Below, piece after piece: positions 22,761-33,110 of a stretch of 64,000 bases of DNA (its first letter is position 1; every line of letters begins with the position of its first letter). Under the pieces are notes generated by a model that was not told the DNA's origin, did no database searches, and worked only from the letters and a program-made list of their open reading frames with translations. The stretch lies in contig CM030931.1 in assembly GCA_018136815.1 (NCBI GenBank), forward strand, positions 10,966,612 through 11,030,611. The letters run 5' to 3'. Source of the DNA: Isochrysis galbana. Lineage: Eukaryota > Haptophyta > Isochrysidales > Isochrysidaceae. The position numbers and the translations under genes were made by a program.

Positions 22761-23122
22761 ATGTCCCATGTCACATGTCAGCTTGGACGCTTGGACTCTT
22801 CTAGACTCTAGACGAGTCCGTGCAGTTGCCAGTTGCCAAAGTGTGCCGATTTGCAGAGCACGGTAAAGCGTAAAGCGTTCGATCGTTCTTCGTATAACAT
22901 GAATGATCACTATTGAATTTTATGTTTATGTCGTCGTAGTGGATTCTGTCTGTAGAAGTCGGTCGGTAAGTATGTATCGCCATGCGCCATGCGCCATGCG
23001 CCATGTGAGTAGGTATAGATAGATAGTATTTCTCTCCAAGCATGTCCTCGCGAGAGGTGATGTGGAAGCTAGCGATATTGACGGTCTCCAGCTCTTCCCC
23101 GCTTTTCCAAGCACCCCAACAA
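22761..23122. other. Gene-free spacer
   Basis: A short tandem CATGCGC repeat is at 22981-23004; no gene is supported. Confidence 0.4.
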
Positions 23123-23265
23123 CTAAGTTTATACTTAGACGCGATGGAGCGCGCCGACGCGACTCCCCTCTCCTGCTTCGGGCCCCCCGCCGAGGGCGCC
23201 CCCCCAGTGCCCATGGAGCAGCCGCTGTCGAAGCGGCCGCGTCCGCCCACTGAGGCCGAACAGGT
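23123..23265 (+). mobile_element. MERA head (family D) with 5' hairpin
   Basis: The hairpin CTAAGT-TTAT-ACTTAG (23123-23138) lies 5 nt before ATGGAGCGCGC (23144). The frame reads MERADATPLSCFGPP, then LSKRPRPPTEAEQ, a basic SKRPRP patch that also occurs as SPKRPH in the head at 62644. Confidence 0.5.
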
Positions 23266-23339
23266 GCGTGCGATTCCGGTCGCGCCACACGGCCCGTGGC
23301 CCCGGCCACACCACCCATGGCAGCCATGCTGGCCTCCTG

Positions 23340-23665
23340 CCAAGCTCCACCTCCGCGTTCTTCTTGAAATCCTCAATCTTGGACGGAGGGTATACATTGG
23401 GCTCAGATTCCCAAGTGTCACCCTCCGCACCAAAAGTGCACCATCGCACAGCAACGTGTGTGATGCCCGCACGCCTTGACATGCCCACCACCTTGTCCAC
23501 CTCCCACTCACCCTCCAATGAAGACGTTGATGTGAGTGCGCGCTTTGCACCTACAGAACACGTGTGAGAGGAGAGAAAGCTCAACTCACATAGCAGTGGT
23601 GGTCTCCAGCTCCCGCATGTGGGACAGTAATGTGGGTGGGTATGTACGGGTGATTGGGGCAAGTG
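23340..23665 (-). CDS. Chromodomain-encoding exons, partial
   Basis: Two exons are supported. 23665-23590 begins after TTTTTGTAG and ends at a GTGAGT donor; the next begins at 23550 after TTCTGTAG, with the phase matching. The second encodes a chromodomain: EWEVDKVVGMSRRAG, HVAVRWCTFGAEGDTW and ESEPNVYPPSKIEDFKK, including the aromatic cage positions and the DTWE-type block. The first encodes a CPTCG motif. Chromodomains bind methylated histone tails or guide chromoviral integrases. No start or integrase is visible, the 3' end runs into a MERA head on the other strand, and the gene may be mobile-element derived. Confidence 0.5.
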
Positions 23666-24289
23666 CTACAAAAATCGCCATGGCAAGCTCTGTGCTTCTC
23701 ATTGCAGCGCCCTCTGCGCATGAGCGAGAGCGTGTTGCCAAAGGTGGTGCGGGGGGCACATGGTGCGGGTAGGAGTGCACTCCAACCGCTCGGAAGGCTT
23801 CATGGGGTGAGGGGACAAGGTCACACACCTGAGCGGGCCATCCCCTTGCTCGGTTCGGGTGCCGCAGCCTCCGCGGGCTCGAGGGGCAGCCGGCCGAGGC
23901 GGCCGCCACCTTGGTTGTAGTTCCTCACCCCACCACCCAAAAAAAAATCCCCTTGCGTAGATGGTGTACCCCCTTTGGTTTGCCACAGTGAGAATGCACT
24001 ACTGACTTGCGATAGGTGTGTAGCCCTGCCTGAATCTTCAGATCTTTTTTGTTCCACAAAATTTTCGTTTGTGCGTCTCGAGGTTCGAGGCCCACCGGCC
24101 ACCGGCGGCCACCGTCCGTCCCTCGGTAACGGGCGAGGTGGCGAGGTGTTAGGTGCCGACAAGTCGAGTCCGCTTGCGCATCCTGTCGTCTCGCTCGCCC
24201 CTCCACCGCCAGCCCCAGCCCCCACGCCACCCCTACCGCCACCCCCTCCACTCTCCCCTCTCCCTCTCGTCCCCAACCCCACACCCCCA
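23666..24289. other. Unassigned region upstream of the chromodomain exons
   Basis: It may contain more 5' exons of the chromodomain gene on the minus strand, but none could be proved. A T-tail signature, TGTAGCCCT, CTGAATCTTCAGATC and TTTTTTG, ends near 24050 and marks a retroelement 3' end on plus. Confidence 0.35.
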
Positions 24290-24485
24290 CCTCTCCCTCT
24301 TCCCCTCTCCCCTTGCCACGCCGGCCCGCCGGCGCTGCCAGCGCCCCGCCCAGTGACCCCGAATTTCGCGTTGTCCCCTTGGCTTCCCGCCCAAGCTTCA
24401 AGTGTCGGTCAATTTTTTTTCGTCGATCTTCGAGCCGGCCATTTTTTGGTAAAAAAATCGCGAAACCCTGGCCGGGCCCAACCTC
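24290..24485 (+). repeat. Family E repeat, copy 1
   Basis: This matches 29985-30190: CGGCCCGCCGGCG, then CGCGTTGTCCCCTTGGCTTC, CGGTCAA and a T run, CCTGGCCGGGCCCAAC. It is non-coding and of unknown class. Confidence 0.6.
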
Positions 24486-24844
24486 ATGTGCGCGCCTACC
24501 AACTACACGCGCGCAGGGTGCTCCCCCCCCCCCCCCCCCTCTCCTCCTCCCCCCCCTCCCCCCCCCTCCCCCCTTTTCCCGCTGGAACGCCTTCAGTCTG
24601 TCGTCGTCGGTAGGTCCGGTCCGTCCGTCCGGTCCGTGGGGTCGCCACACCCCTTCTCGTCTTCTTCTGCTCTCTTCTTTGCGTCCGTGGGATGAGGTCC
24701 AGAGGTTGTGTCATCATCATCTCCTTCTTTCTTTCCTTCTCTCTTTGCTCACGGTAGACTATCAAGCTTCATACCGTAAGTGGCGGGGATTTTGAAGGTT
24801 GGACCGACGAGACGAGAGATATCTGGGGCCGGGGACGGGGGGGG

Positions 24845-24936
24845 GGGGGAGAGGGTGAGAGAAGAGAGGGAGAGCGAGAGAGAGAGGGAGAGCGAGCGAG
24901 AGAGAGAGGGAGGGAAGGAGGGAGAGAGAAAGAGGG

Positions 24937-24967
<31 letters not shown>

Positions 24968-25039
24968 GAGAGAGAGAGAGAGAAGAGAGGGAGAGCGAGA
25001 GAGAGAGAGAGGGAGGGAGGGAGGGAGAGAGAAAGAGGG

Positions 25040-25115
<76 letters not shown>

Positions 25116-25118
25116 AGG

Positions 25119-25157
<39 letters not shown>

Positions 25158-25220
25158 AGAGAGAGGGAGGGAGAGAGAGAGAGAGGGAGGGAGAGAGAGA
25201 GAGAGAAGAGAGAGAGAGAG
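24845..25220 (+). repeat. Imperfect (GA)n / GGGA tract
   Basis: About 375 bases of GA with GGGAGGGA interruptions precede the HEFAH gene. It is open in several frames, but that reflects the repeat. The C-rich stretch 25310-25440 follows. Confidence 0.95.
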
Positions 25221-25466
25221 CGGCTTTCTCTTCCTTCGTGCATGGTTGGCGCTCGGGAAAGCAAGGGTGGGCGGACCGCTCGCCGCCTTCCACCTCCCTC
25301 TCCCGCTCTGCCCCTCCTTCCCCCCCCCGCCCTACCTCTCCCCCGCCGCCGCCCCATCCGGCCGCCCCCTCCAACCCCCCCCCCCCACCCGCCCCCCCCC
25401 GCCGCCCCCCGCCCGCCCGTTTCCCGGCTCGGCCCTGGCTGGCCCCTCCTTCCTCGCTTCCTGCCG

Positions 25467-27764
25467 ATGGTCGCAGAGGACGCCGCGGCCGGCGGAGGAT
25501 GGTTCGCGTGGGAGCCCGAGGAGTGGGTGCGTGCACGCGGCCGTCCGCACACGTTTGAGAGCGCGCATTTTGCCGTCCGATGGGGAGGCGAGGGCGCCGA
25601 GGCCGAGCGGGCGAGCCGTGCGGCTGTCCACGTGTGCAAGTGGCTCGAGCGCTGTTGGGCACGCCTGTGCAGCCCCGACTCGGCCGACTTCTTCGTGATC
25701 CCTTACTCGGCCGAAGGGTGGTGCGCCGACGGGGTGATGCCGCGTCGTAAGATCAATGTGTACATCGGCGACAAGCTAGCACCGCACCCCGGTGTGGGCT
25801 GGGCGCACCAGGGGACGTACGTCGAGCATGGCGTGGCCACTGTGCGCCATCACCATGCCAACCAGCAGGGCAAGCTCCACCACTCGTACCTGGCGCTCGG
25901 ATACGGCGCCGCCGAGAATGAGCGCACCGTGTGCCACGAGTTTGCTCACGCGCTGCAAATGCACACGGGAGGCCACGTCGACTCCCGCTGCGTTGGCTAC
26001 CAGTGGGAGGCGCACGCCGAGTACTGTACTCACCTGCTCAGACCGGACCAGCCCAGCTGGGCGCCCCATCTGAAGCGCTTTCTCGAGACGTCGAACCTGC
26101 CAATCGACTGCACAAACGCCGCGGATGACGGGCAAGCAGGACGACAATACATCGTCTGGCCCTTCTACTGCTTTCTGGACTCGCGCTTCGGCCGAGGCTT
26201 TGTGCATCGCTTGTGGCACGTCGACCGGATGCAGCGCCAGGCCCATGGACGCGGCTCGCTCGACATGCTGTCAAACCTGGCGTCGACCGGGGAGGGCGCC
26301 GACTGGCTGATGGATGTTAGGAAGCCGGGTGAGACAGGATCCGCCTTTTTGTCGCGGATATTTGCGGACTTCGCCCTCGCGTCGCTCACCCTTCACTGGG
26401 GGTGGTCTGCAGAGCAGCACAGCGCGTTGCACAAGGCTGCCTCGCCGTTGCTGCCCTCTAGGTTTACCCGGCTGCGCCGGCTGTGCCGACCCTCGAGCCC
26501 GCCGCCCTCCAAGGGAGCTGTTGGCTGGCGTCCCGATGCCGCTCGTCCTCTGAAACGCTTAGGGAGCCATGCCTTTCGTGTAGAACCGTGCGCGGGCGCG
26601 CAGCAGCTTCGGTTGGTAGTGAGGTGGGCGGCGTCGTCTGTGCCCGGTGAGATACGACTCGCCGTCGTGTGCATGGACGTCCGCACTTGTGAGCAGCTCG
26701 CCGTTGCCGGTCCGGAGGGCAGCGTGCGGGTTGGCGGCAGAAGCTTTAGTCATTCCGAGACCATCGGCGCGTCAGTCGAGGGGTCGCAGAATATCATGGA
26801 GGCCTCCGTGTGCGTCGATGTCGTGCGCCGCACGGGTGTCGCATATCTTGCCACAGTGTGCGCCGGGACCGAAGACTTTGCTCCATGCGAGTGGGGCACA
26901 AAGCCCTCCACGCTCGCGACGGCTAAGTACACAGTGTGGCTCAGCGGCTGTGAACCGCATACCGATTGCGAGGTTTTGAAGCCGCCGGCTCCTGCACGCA
27001 CGTTGGCAATCCCGTTGTCAGGGAAGCTGCAGGTGCCGACGGGACTCGCAAATCTGCAGCCCAAACATCGAGAGGGCGGTGGCGGAGCGAGTCTGACAGG
27101 CAGAGACGTGCGCTCAGGCACTCCACACCAGACCAATGACGTGTTGCTCAACTCAGAGCTGAGCGTCGACAGTAGTGTGCACCTGCGGGCCATTACGTTT
27201 GCTTACCGCTGGTTGTGCGGGTACTCAACGAACAAGGGCTCGCCAGGGCCTCGATTTGAGATCCAGCTGCTCCGGACCTACGGCGACTGCGCGGATGACG
27301 AGGAGGTGGACGACGACGCCACCACTCTGTACGAAAGCCCCGAGGTCGATGCCACACCCTACTCGTTTGATGCTGCCACGGGCGGGCACCCGCAAAATTA
27401 CTCGCCTGCATCCCGAGTCACCGCACCGCTTGACATCTTGCTGCCACCTGGCCGCTATAATTTGCGCTTGCGCTTCCGCAATGGCTGCCGCAATATGCAT
27501 CTTCAAGGTGCCGATCTTGCGAGGAAATGTGACCTCAATCTACAGCTTGAGTTTGGAGACGACCAGCGCATTGCACCGTTGCCAACGCCAACCGCCACGG
27601 CGCACGCCGAGGAGGCCCTTGCCGTGGAACAGCAGCAGAGCGTCCAACTGTTGTTGGACGCACTTCCCGACCGTACATGTGCGCAGGTGCGCTCAGCGCT
27701 CGCTATACACGGTTGGAATGCCGACGTTGCTGCAGCCTCCCTGCTTGGAATTCAGGACATTTGA
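25467..27764 (+). CDS. HEFAH-motif (DUF6055-like) protein with C-terminal CUE/UBA-like segment
   Basis: The single-exon protein has 765 residues from the ATG at 25467, just before the first conserved block; an in-frame ATG at 25242 would add a Pro-rich stretch and is less likely. Residues about 15-45 (WFAWEPEEWV ... FESAHFAVRWG) and the later CHEFAHALQMH (HExxH zinc site) with WEAHAEYCTHLL resemble DUF6055-type metallopeptidase-like proteins. The middle (residues about 350-660) looks like beta-rich binding domains, with PPGRYNLRLRFRNG near its end. The last 45 residues (VQLLLDALPDRTCAQVRSAL ... WNADVAAASLLG) fit a CUE/UBA ubiquitin-binding helix bundle. An intracellular role is suggested by that tail and by the lack of a signal peptide. 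Substrate unknown. Confidence 0.7.
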   Translation: MVAEDAAAGGGWFAWEPEEWVRARGRPHTFESAHFAVRWGGEGAEAERASRAAVHVCKWLERCWARLCSPDSADFFVIPYSAEGWCADGVMPRRKINVYIGDKLAPHPGVGWAHQGTYVEHGVATVRHHHANQQGKLHHSYLALGYGAAENERTVCHEFAHALQMHTGGHVDSRCVGYQWEAHAEYCTHLLRPDQPSWAPHLKRFLETSNLPIDCTNAADDGQAGRQYIVWPFYCFLDSRFGRGFVHRLWHVDRMQRQAHGRGSLDMLSNLASTGEGADWLMDVRKPGETGSAFLSRIFADFALASLTLHWGWSAEQHSALHKAASPLLPSRFTRLRRLCRPSSPPPSKGAVGWRPDAARPLKRLGSHAFRVEPCAGAQQLRLVVRWAASSVPGEIRLAVVCMDVRTCEQLAVAGPEGSVRVGGRSFSHSETIGASVEGSQNIMEASVCVDVVRRTGVAYLATVCAGTEDFAPCEWGTKPSTLATAKYTVWLSGCEPHTDCEVLKPPAPARTLAIPLSGKLQVPTGLANLQPKHREGGGGASLTGRDVRSGTPHQTNDVLLNSELSVDSSVHLRAITFAYRWLCGYSTNKGSPGPRFEIQLLRTYGDCADDEEVDDDATTLYESPEVDATPYSFDAATGGHPQNYSPASRVTAPLDILLPPGRYNLRLRFRNGCRNMHLQGADLARKCDLNLQLEFGDDQRIAPLPTPTATAHAEEALAVEQQQSVQLLLDALPDRTCAQVRSALAIHGWNADVAAASLLGIQDI

Positions 27765-28305
27765 CCTCCCTCCGTCGTTAATTTCTTCGGTATTAGCTCC
27801 ACAGCTCATTCAAAAACTTTCAATTCATTACTAGCCCGGTCACTCACTCATTTCAACCACCGTTTTCTACCTTTCCTGGGTGTCCAAAGATTCCGCAGGG
27901 TTCCCCCATATACCTGCCCCGCCAGCTGCCTGGCGGTAGTAAGTCGGTTGTAGGTGGTTGTGTCGGCCTGGGCTTGCTGTAGTTGATTGAAGTCTTGCTT
28001 GCAGCTAGGTGCTTTTGAGTGCCCAGATAGGCGAATGGATGGAGGTTGGAGGATGGAGGATGGACGGTGTTTGTGTCGTATTCCATACGAGGACAGACTT
28101 TTACTTCTAAACCGTGAGCTATTTTAAGTCTCAAGGTCTCGTTGATGGGTATACCGCCTCTTTTTCTACTTTCTCTTGATGACATCAAAGGTTCCATGAT
28201 AGTCGTCTGACTTCTTTCGTATCTCGGTCGCAGCTCTCCCAGCGAGGTGCGCTCTCGTTGTGCCGACTCCTCCGTCGCATGTCCATGCGCCGCTAAGTTG
28301 CCTTG
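27765..28305. repeat. 3' flank and repeat with GGTCACTCACT terminus
   Basis: 27832-27925 matches 38443-38530: TAGCCCGGTCACTCACTC, then TTTCAACCACCGTTTTC and CTGGGTGTCCAAAGATTCCG. It shares the GGTCA-CTTTTTAAC layout of the TAGGGCGGTCA termini. No gene is seen. Confidence 0.55.
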
Positions 28306-28309
28306 GTAC

Positions 28310-29573
28310 CGACGCTTGGCAGTCCGTCCTGGTGTGGTTAGTTTTCGCCCTGTTTGGTTTAGTTTGTGTGTGTCCGTGTGACGGCAACTTTTTGGAGCCC
28401 CTGTGTTGTAGTCCCTCGTGTCTACCTTGGACCTAAGAAGCTCTCGTTCTCATTCTCTCTCTCTTCCCCTAGCTCGCTAGCTAGCCTCGTCCCTACCCTC
28501 CAACGCCGCGCGTTGCGAGCCTCCGAACCTCCGTCTACCTCTTCGCTCCTAGCACTCGATGGCAGACACTGTCAGACCCGACTCCTACTATGACCTCTCA
28601 GACATATTCCCGCAAGCAACAACCAACGACTCTTTCACGGCCGCGTCAGCTGCCGGCTCGGTCGAACGGCCCTCTGCCTATGAGCCAGTAGTCATCGCAT
28701 GTTCGACAGTTTGTCACTTCTTGACATTGTCGATGCCATTGTGCACTTTGCACTTTGCGCCCGTTCCAAGATCATAAAATGTGGTTTATGATTATGATCT
28801 CCGGCTGAGGCTCGTTAGCTTGTTAGGCAACCTACTTTTATAAGTGGGGGTCAATGGGGGCCTCGCGCCCCCCTCTCTCCATCGCGGACACCCCCCGGGG
28901 TGGGCCCGTACATTCAACCTCAGCCCCTGCCCTCTGGCAGGGGCTGGGCAATCATCATTCTGGCCCAGACCCCTAGTGGGCGCGGGCCGCGAGCCGCACT
29001 CCCAGGCCCGCATGGGCCAGCTCTCGTACTGACCCCCCCCCCCCCCCATCCCTGGTCGCCAAGCAGACAGGGGACTCAGGGCGGCACCCAAGGCCAGCGA
29101 GGCGAGCGAGGGAGAGGCAGGGGGGGCCAGGGGCTGAGCCCCAGCCTCCACTGCCCCCTGAGCTGCCCCTGCTGGCCCTCTGGGCGCCCCTGAAGGACCT
29201 CTGAGAGCAGGCCGTGGCGCGCCGCATGGCGACGCGCCGCAGGGACTGGGGCGGAAGAGAATGGAACGAGGGAGAGGGGGGGATTTGCACCCCCCCCGAT
29301 GGAGTGTGGTGAGAAACGAGACCCGTTTGCATTAGCAAACGGGCGGAGGGGGGCGGCTGGCGACAGGAGGGAGATGGGAAGGGAGCGGCTCAAGACGTCT
29401 TGGCCGAAGCAGCGCGCACGGCCTCCCCGGAACCGGCTTCTCCGCTAAAGAGGGAACTGGGGAAGGGGAAGGGGGTTGATAGGGGTTAGGGTTGGGTAGT
29501 AGGGAGGTTCACTAGTACGCTGCCTCACGCCGCACATGTAGCGGGAATTTTTAAGAAGATTTTTTTTCCTCGG
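28310..29573 (+). mobile_element. Non-autonomous retroelement, MADT head plus T-tail, copy 2
   Basis: The leader (28310-28558) and the open frame from ATG 28559 (MADTVRPDSYYDLSDIFP) match copy 1 at 11605. Similarity again ends after PSAYEPVVIACST. The tail (29400-29573) has GAACTGGGGAAGGGGAAG, then GCCTCACGCCGCAC and AATTTTTAAGAAGA plus T run, as in 58270-58443. Between them sits an inverted module Y copy (28835-29395). Confidence 0.62.
28835..29395 (-). repeat. Module Y, copy 2 (inverted)
   Basis: This is the reverse complement of 10325-10905 with scattered substitutions and small indels. It lies inside the MADT retroelement between head and tail. Confidence 0.7.
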
Positions 29574-29694
29574 CAACGTGCGAGGTGTGATGCGTTCCGC
29601 GCGCTCGTATCATGGTATGGTGGTGCATGGTAGTATGGGTATGGTTAATCTCGTCCATAGAGTTCAATAATGTGCAACCAAGTGTTAGTTCGGC

Positions 29695-29918
<224 letters not shown>

Positions 29919-29984
29919 CCAACAATAACAATAACGATCTTTGAACCGATCAACCCACTACCCGCTTATTGAAGCGCCCTCCAT

Positions 29985-30190
29985 TCTCTCTTCCCCTCTC
30001 CCCTCGGCCCGCCGGCGCCAGCGCCAGTGCCCCGCCCCGTGACCCCAAATTTGGCGTTGTCCCCTTGGCTTCCCGCTTCCTTCCCGCCCAAGTTTCGGTC
30101 AAACTTTTTCCGTCGAGCCTCGAGCCTCGAGCCAACCCATATTTTTTAATTTTTTTTTAAAAATCGTCAAAACCTGGCTAGGCCCAACAC
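29985..30190 (+). repeat. Family E repeat, copy 2
   Basis: It matches 24290-24485 and ends with a long A/T stretch and CCTGGCTAGGCCCAAC. A 72-residue frame on minus (30211-30429, ATG at 30429) follows it and is not supported as a gene. Confidence 0.55.
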
Positions 30191-31895
30191 CAACACCAAT
30201 ACCTATCCGGTCAGCATATCCAAAAATCTCGTGATAAATCCTCAATCTCGACTTGGACTTGGTCAGTTTCCCCCCTTAGAAGTGGTGAAGCAAAACCAGA
30301 ACGCTCGAACGCAAACATGGTAGGCCGGTCGGCCGGTCCGACAGCTATTTCAACATCGACGGCCCTGGGGACGGAATCAGTTGAAGGTTTCGGCGTTGCA
30401 GTCGCGATTGACCTATTCGTCGTCGCCATGATTTATGCCTGGAAATTGCTGAATGAAGGCTTGGGATCAGAAGGAGAAGACGCCCGTGTAATCACGTGAT
30501 TCATCGTTCACTAGGGCAGAAAGGCGACGAAAGAAGTCCCGCGCCTCATCCTTTTCGATACGCACGCATAGCGCCGCGCGCCACCGCGCGGGGGACGGTC
30601 GCGCGCGCGCCCCTGACCCAGAACGCTCGAGAGGCCCCCGACGGCACTCGATGGGAGGTTGCAGGCTTTGAGTGGGGGGGGGGGGGGGGGGGCGACTTGA
30701 GGCGCCCTCCTCCCCGTGAGGAAAGGAGGGGGGGAGGGAAGGGAGAGAAGGGATGGAGAGGGAGAGAAGAGAGAGAAGAGAGAGAAGGGAGGAAGGGAGA
30801 GAGAGGGAGAGAGAGGGAGGGAGGGAGGGATCCCGCCCGGGGGCCCGATCGCCTCCAAGAGAAGAAGGATTCCCTTCTCATCACAACTCCCTTGCTTCTC
30901 TCATCACGGCTCGCGCCCGGCGCCGACCCCCCCCGCGGGGCTCTCGACCACCCTGGACTCTCTCTCTCTCCCTCCCTCCCTCCCTCCCCTCCCTCCCTTC
31001 CTTACGGGGTCTCTCTTCTATGAAATCATGAAATCCAACGAACGCCGCGGGTTGATTGCTTGGAACCCCTCGCGCCCTCCAAGGAGGAGAGCAGCAGCCC
31101 CTTCTTCCCCCTCCCCCCCCCCCCCTCTTCTTCTATTCCCCGCCCCCCCCTCTCTCTTCTTCCTGCCCCTCCCCCTCCCCGCGCGTGCTGCCTGAGAGAC
31201 TCTCTGAGGCTCGTCGCACTCGTGGCTGACGTCGTAGAGAGATCCCTCTCTCTCTCTCTCTCTCCTCTCCCCTTTTCCCTTCTCCTCTCTCTCCCTTCCT
31301 CCTTCACGCGCCCAACCCCGTCCGCGCCCTCCTCCACTCCCTCCTTTTCTTTTCTCTTCTCTTCTCTCTATTCTCTATGCCCGCAGAGAAGAACTGTGTG
31401 GGGGGTTGTTTGTCTCTCTCGTGGTCTCTCACCCTCCTTCCCACCGCTTCTCACGCTGCACTTCTTCCTTTACCACTGTCGTGGTGCTCTATTCTTCACT
31501 CCGGATGGTCCCCTTTGTTGGGGAAGAGGCGCCTCCACCGTACAGCCCCACTCCTTCTTTCATCAACCCACCGCGGCACAATCAAGTGTGTGCGCCCTCG
31601 CTGCGATCGCGCCCCCCTCCCCACACGCTCTCTCTCATCATATCCTCTCTCTCGCAATCATCAAAGGACGACCCCCCCCCTTGAGACCCCCCCCCCGCCT
31701 TCTCCTCCCTTCCCCTCCCTCTCCTTCCTTTCTCTCCCCCCGCAGGCAAAGGGCCGCCACACACGTGGATACGCACAACAGACAGAGAAGACAAGTACTC
31801 ATGTAAGAGGAAAAACACGTGGATAAGAGAATAAACAGCCTCGAGCACGAGGAGAGAGTGGAGCGGAGGGAATAAACAGCCTCGAGCGTCACGCC
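30191..31895. promoter_or_regulatory. Purine/pyrimidine-rich upstream region of the EamA gene
   Basis: A G run (30665-30683), a GA-rich stretch (30720-30830) and then nearly pure C/T (30940-31370 and 31600-31745) precede the gene. The C/T tract is on the coding strand, as for the other genes. A TAAACAGCCTCGAGC block is repeated at 31832 and 31872. No coding region is supported. Confidence 0.4.
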
Positions 31896-33110
31896 ATGAT
31901 GCGCGTCGCCACGGGGGTCCTTCTTCTCCTCCCTCTCACGTCGGGCTTCTCCCGGGCTCCTCCGTTGGTCGTGCGGCCGCGCGCGTTCGCTCCCGCGTGC
32001 ATCGCCCACGGCCTGCACGACGAGCCGCCTGTCGCGCTCCAGCTCCCAGAGAGAGAGGGAGAGAGGAGGGGGGAGAGAGCTCCTCTCGATCACGCGACCG
32101 CTGCGCGACTCTCCCTCGCTCTTGTGGCCGCGGCGTACGGCTCGAACTACGCGTGCGTCAAGTTGATGGACGAATGGGTCGGCACGCCAGCCCAGGCGGC
32201 ACTGCTCCGCTTTGCGGTCGCCTCCGCCATTGCCATCCCAACTCTCGGCTATTTTGCGCACACAAGAAAGGACCTCGTCAGCTGGCCGGTGGCAAGGGAT
32301 GGGCTCTCAATTGGACTATGCTTCGGTGCGGGGTACATAGTGCAGGCACTCGCGCTACAGACCTCGCCGGCCAGCCTCCAGGCCTTCCTGCTCTCCCTCT
32401 CCGTCATCGTCTGCCCGCTCCTCGATCAGCTTATCGGCGGCAAGCCGCAGCCGGCGCGAGTTTGGATGGCCGCTCTCATCGCCGTCCTCGGCGTCGGTTG
32501 CCTCGAGTGCGGCAATCTCGCTGCTGCGACGCTTTCTCAAGGCGATGTCATTGGCTTGCTGCAGGCGTTATTCTTCGGCAGTGGCTTCTGGCTCTGCGAG
32601 AAGGCGATCGACCGACACCGTACCGTCGAGCACGACATGGCGTTGCCTGTGGCGCTTACCTCTTGGAACCTCGTGGCCGTGCTTGCTTTCGCTTCCGTGT
32701 GGCTCGCCGTCGAGTCATCCGGCGGGTATGGCACCGCTAGCGTCTCGGGCATCGACCAGCTGCACGCACTCATCGACACCGTGGCGGCGGCGCCGCTCGA
32801 CCACCTCAGCCTCATTGGTGCACTGCTGTGGACGGGCATCGTCACCACTGCTGGCTGCTCTTTCGCCGAGGCGGGCGCACTTGGGGAGATCTCGTCGGCG
32901 GATGCGACGGTTGTATTTGCTACTGAGCCACTTTGGGGGGCCTTCTTTGCTTGGGCCATGATTGGCGAGGAGTTGGGCCCATCGACCGTCGTGGGAGGAC
33001 TGCTCATGGTGCTTGCATGTGTCATTTCGGGCAGCGATGCGGTAAAGCCACGCACAGTGGCAGGGGCTGCGGTGGCCCGTGTGCGCAAGTCCCTGGGCCG
33101 GAGGGAATGA
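31896..33110 (+). CDS. EamA/DMT-family transporter, probably plastid-targeted
   Basis: The 404-residue single-exon membrane protein belongs to the drug/metabolite transporter superfamily. It starts with two ATG codons and a signal peptide (VATGVLLLLPLTSGFSRAP), then a basic Pro/Ala-rich stretch, which fits import into a secondary plastid; FSRAP after the cut site resembles the phenylalanine motif of such presequences. About ten membrane segments follow in two EamA repeats, for example AYGSNYACVKLMDEW with RFAVASAIAIPTLGY in the first, and the block GALGEISSADATVVF, TEPLWGAFFAWAMIGE, TVVGGLLMVLACVISG closing the second. Substrate unknown; algal plastid-envelope EamA proteins move metabolites. 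Ends in a basic tail. Confidence 0.82.
   Translation: MMRVATGVLLLLPLTSGFSRAPPLVVRPRAFAPACIAHGLHDEPPVALQLPEREGERRGERAPLDHATAARLSLALVAAAYGSNYACVKLMDEWVGTPAQAALLRFAVASAIAIPTLGYFAHTRKDLVSWPVARDGLSIGLCFGAGYIVQALALQTSPASLQAFLLSLSVIVCPLLDQLIGGKPQPARVWMAALIAVLGVGCLECGNLAAATLSQGDVIGLLQALFFGSGFWLCEKAIDRHRTVEHDMALPVALTSWNLVAVLAFASVWLAVESSGGYGTASVSGIDQLHALIDTVAAAPLDHLSLIGALLWTGIVTTAGCSFAEAGALGEISSADATVVFATEPLWGAFFAWAMIGEELGPSTVVGGLLMVLACVISGSDAVKPRTVAGAAVARVRKSLGRRE

Noticed and set aside
24780..25466. N-terminal extension of the HEFAH protein through the GA repeat and Pro-rich stretch
   Set aside because: The frame starts at GTG and runs through Arg/Glu repeat sequence; the ATG at 25467 sits just before the conserved domain.
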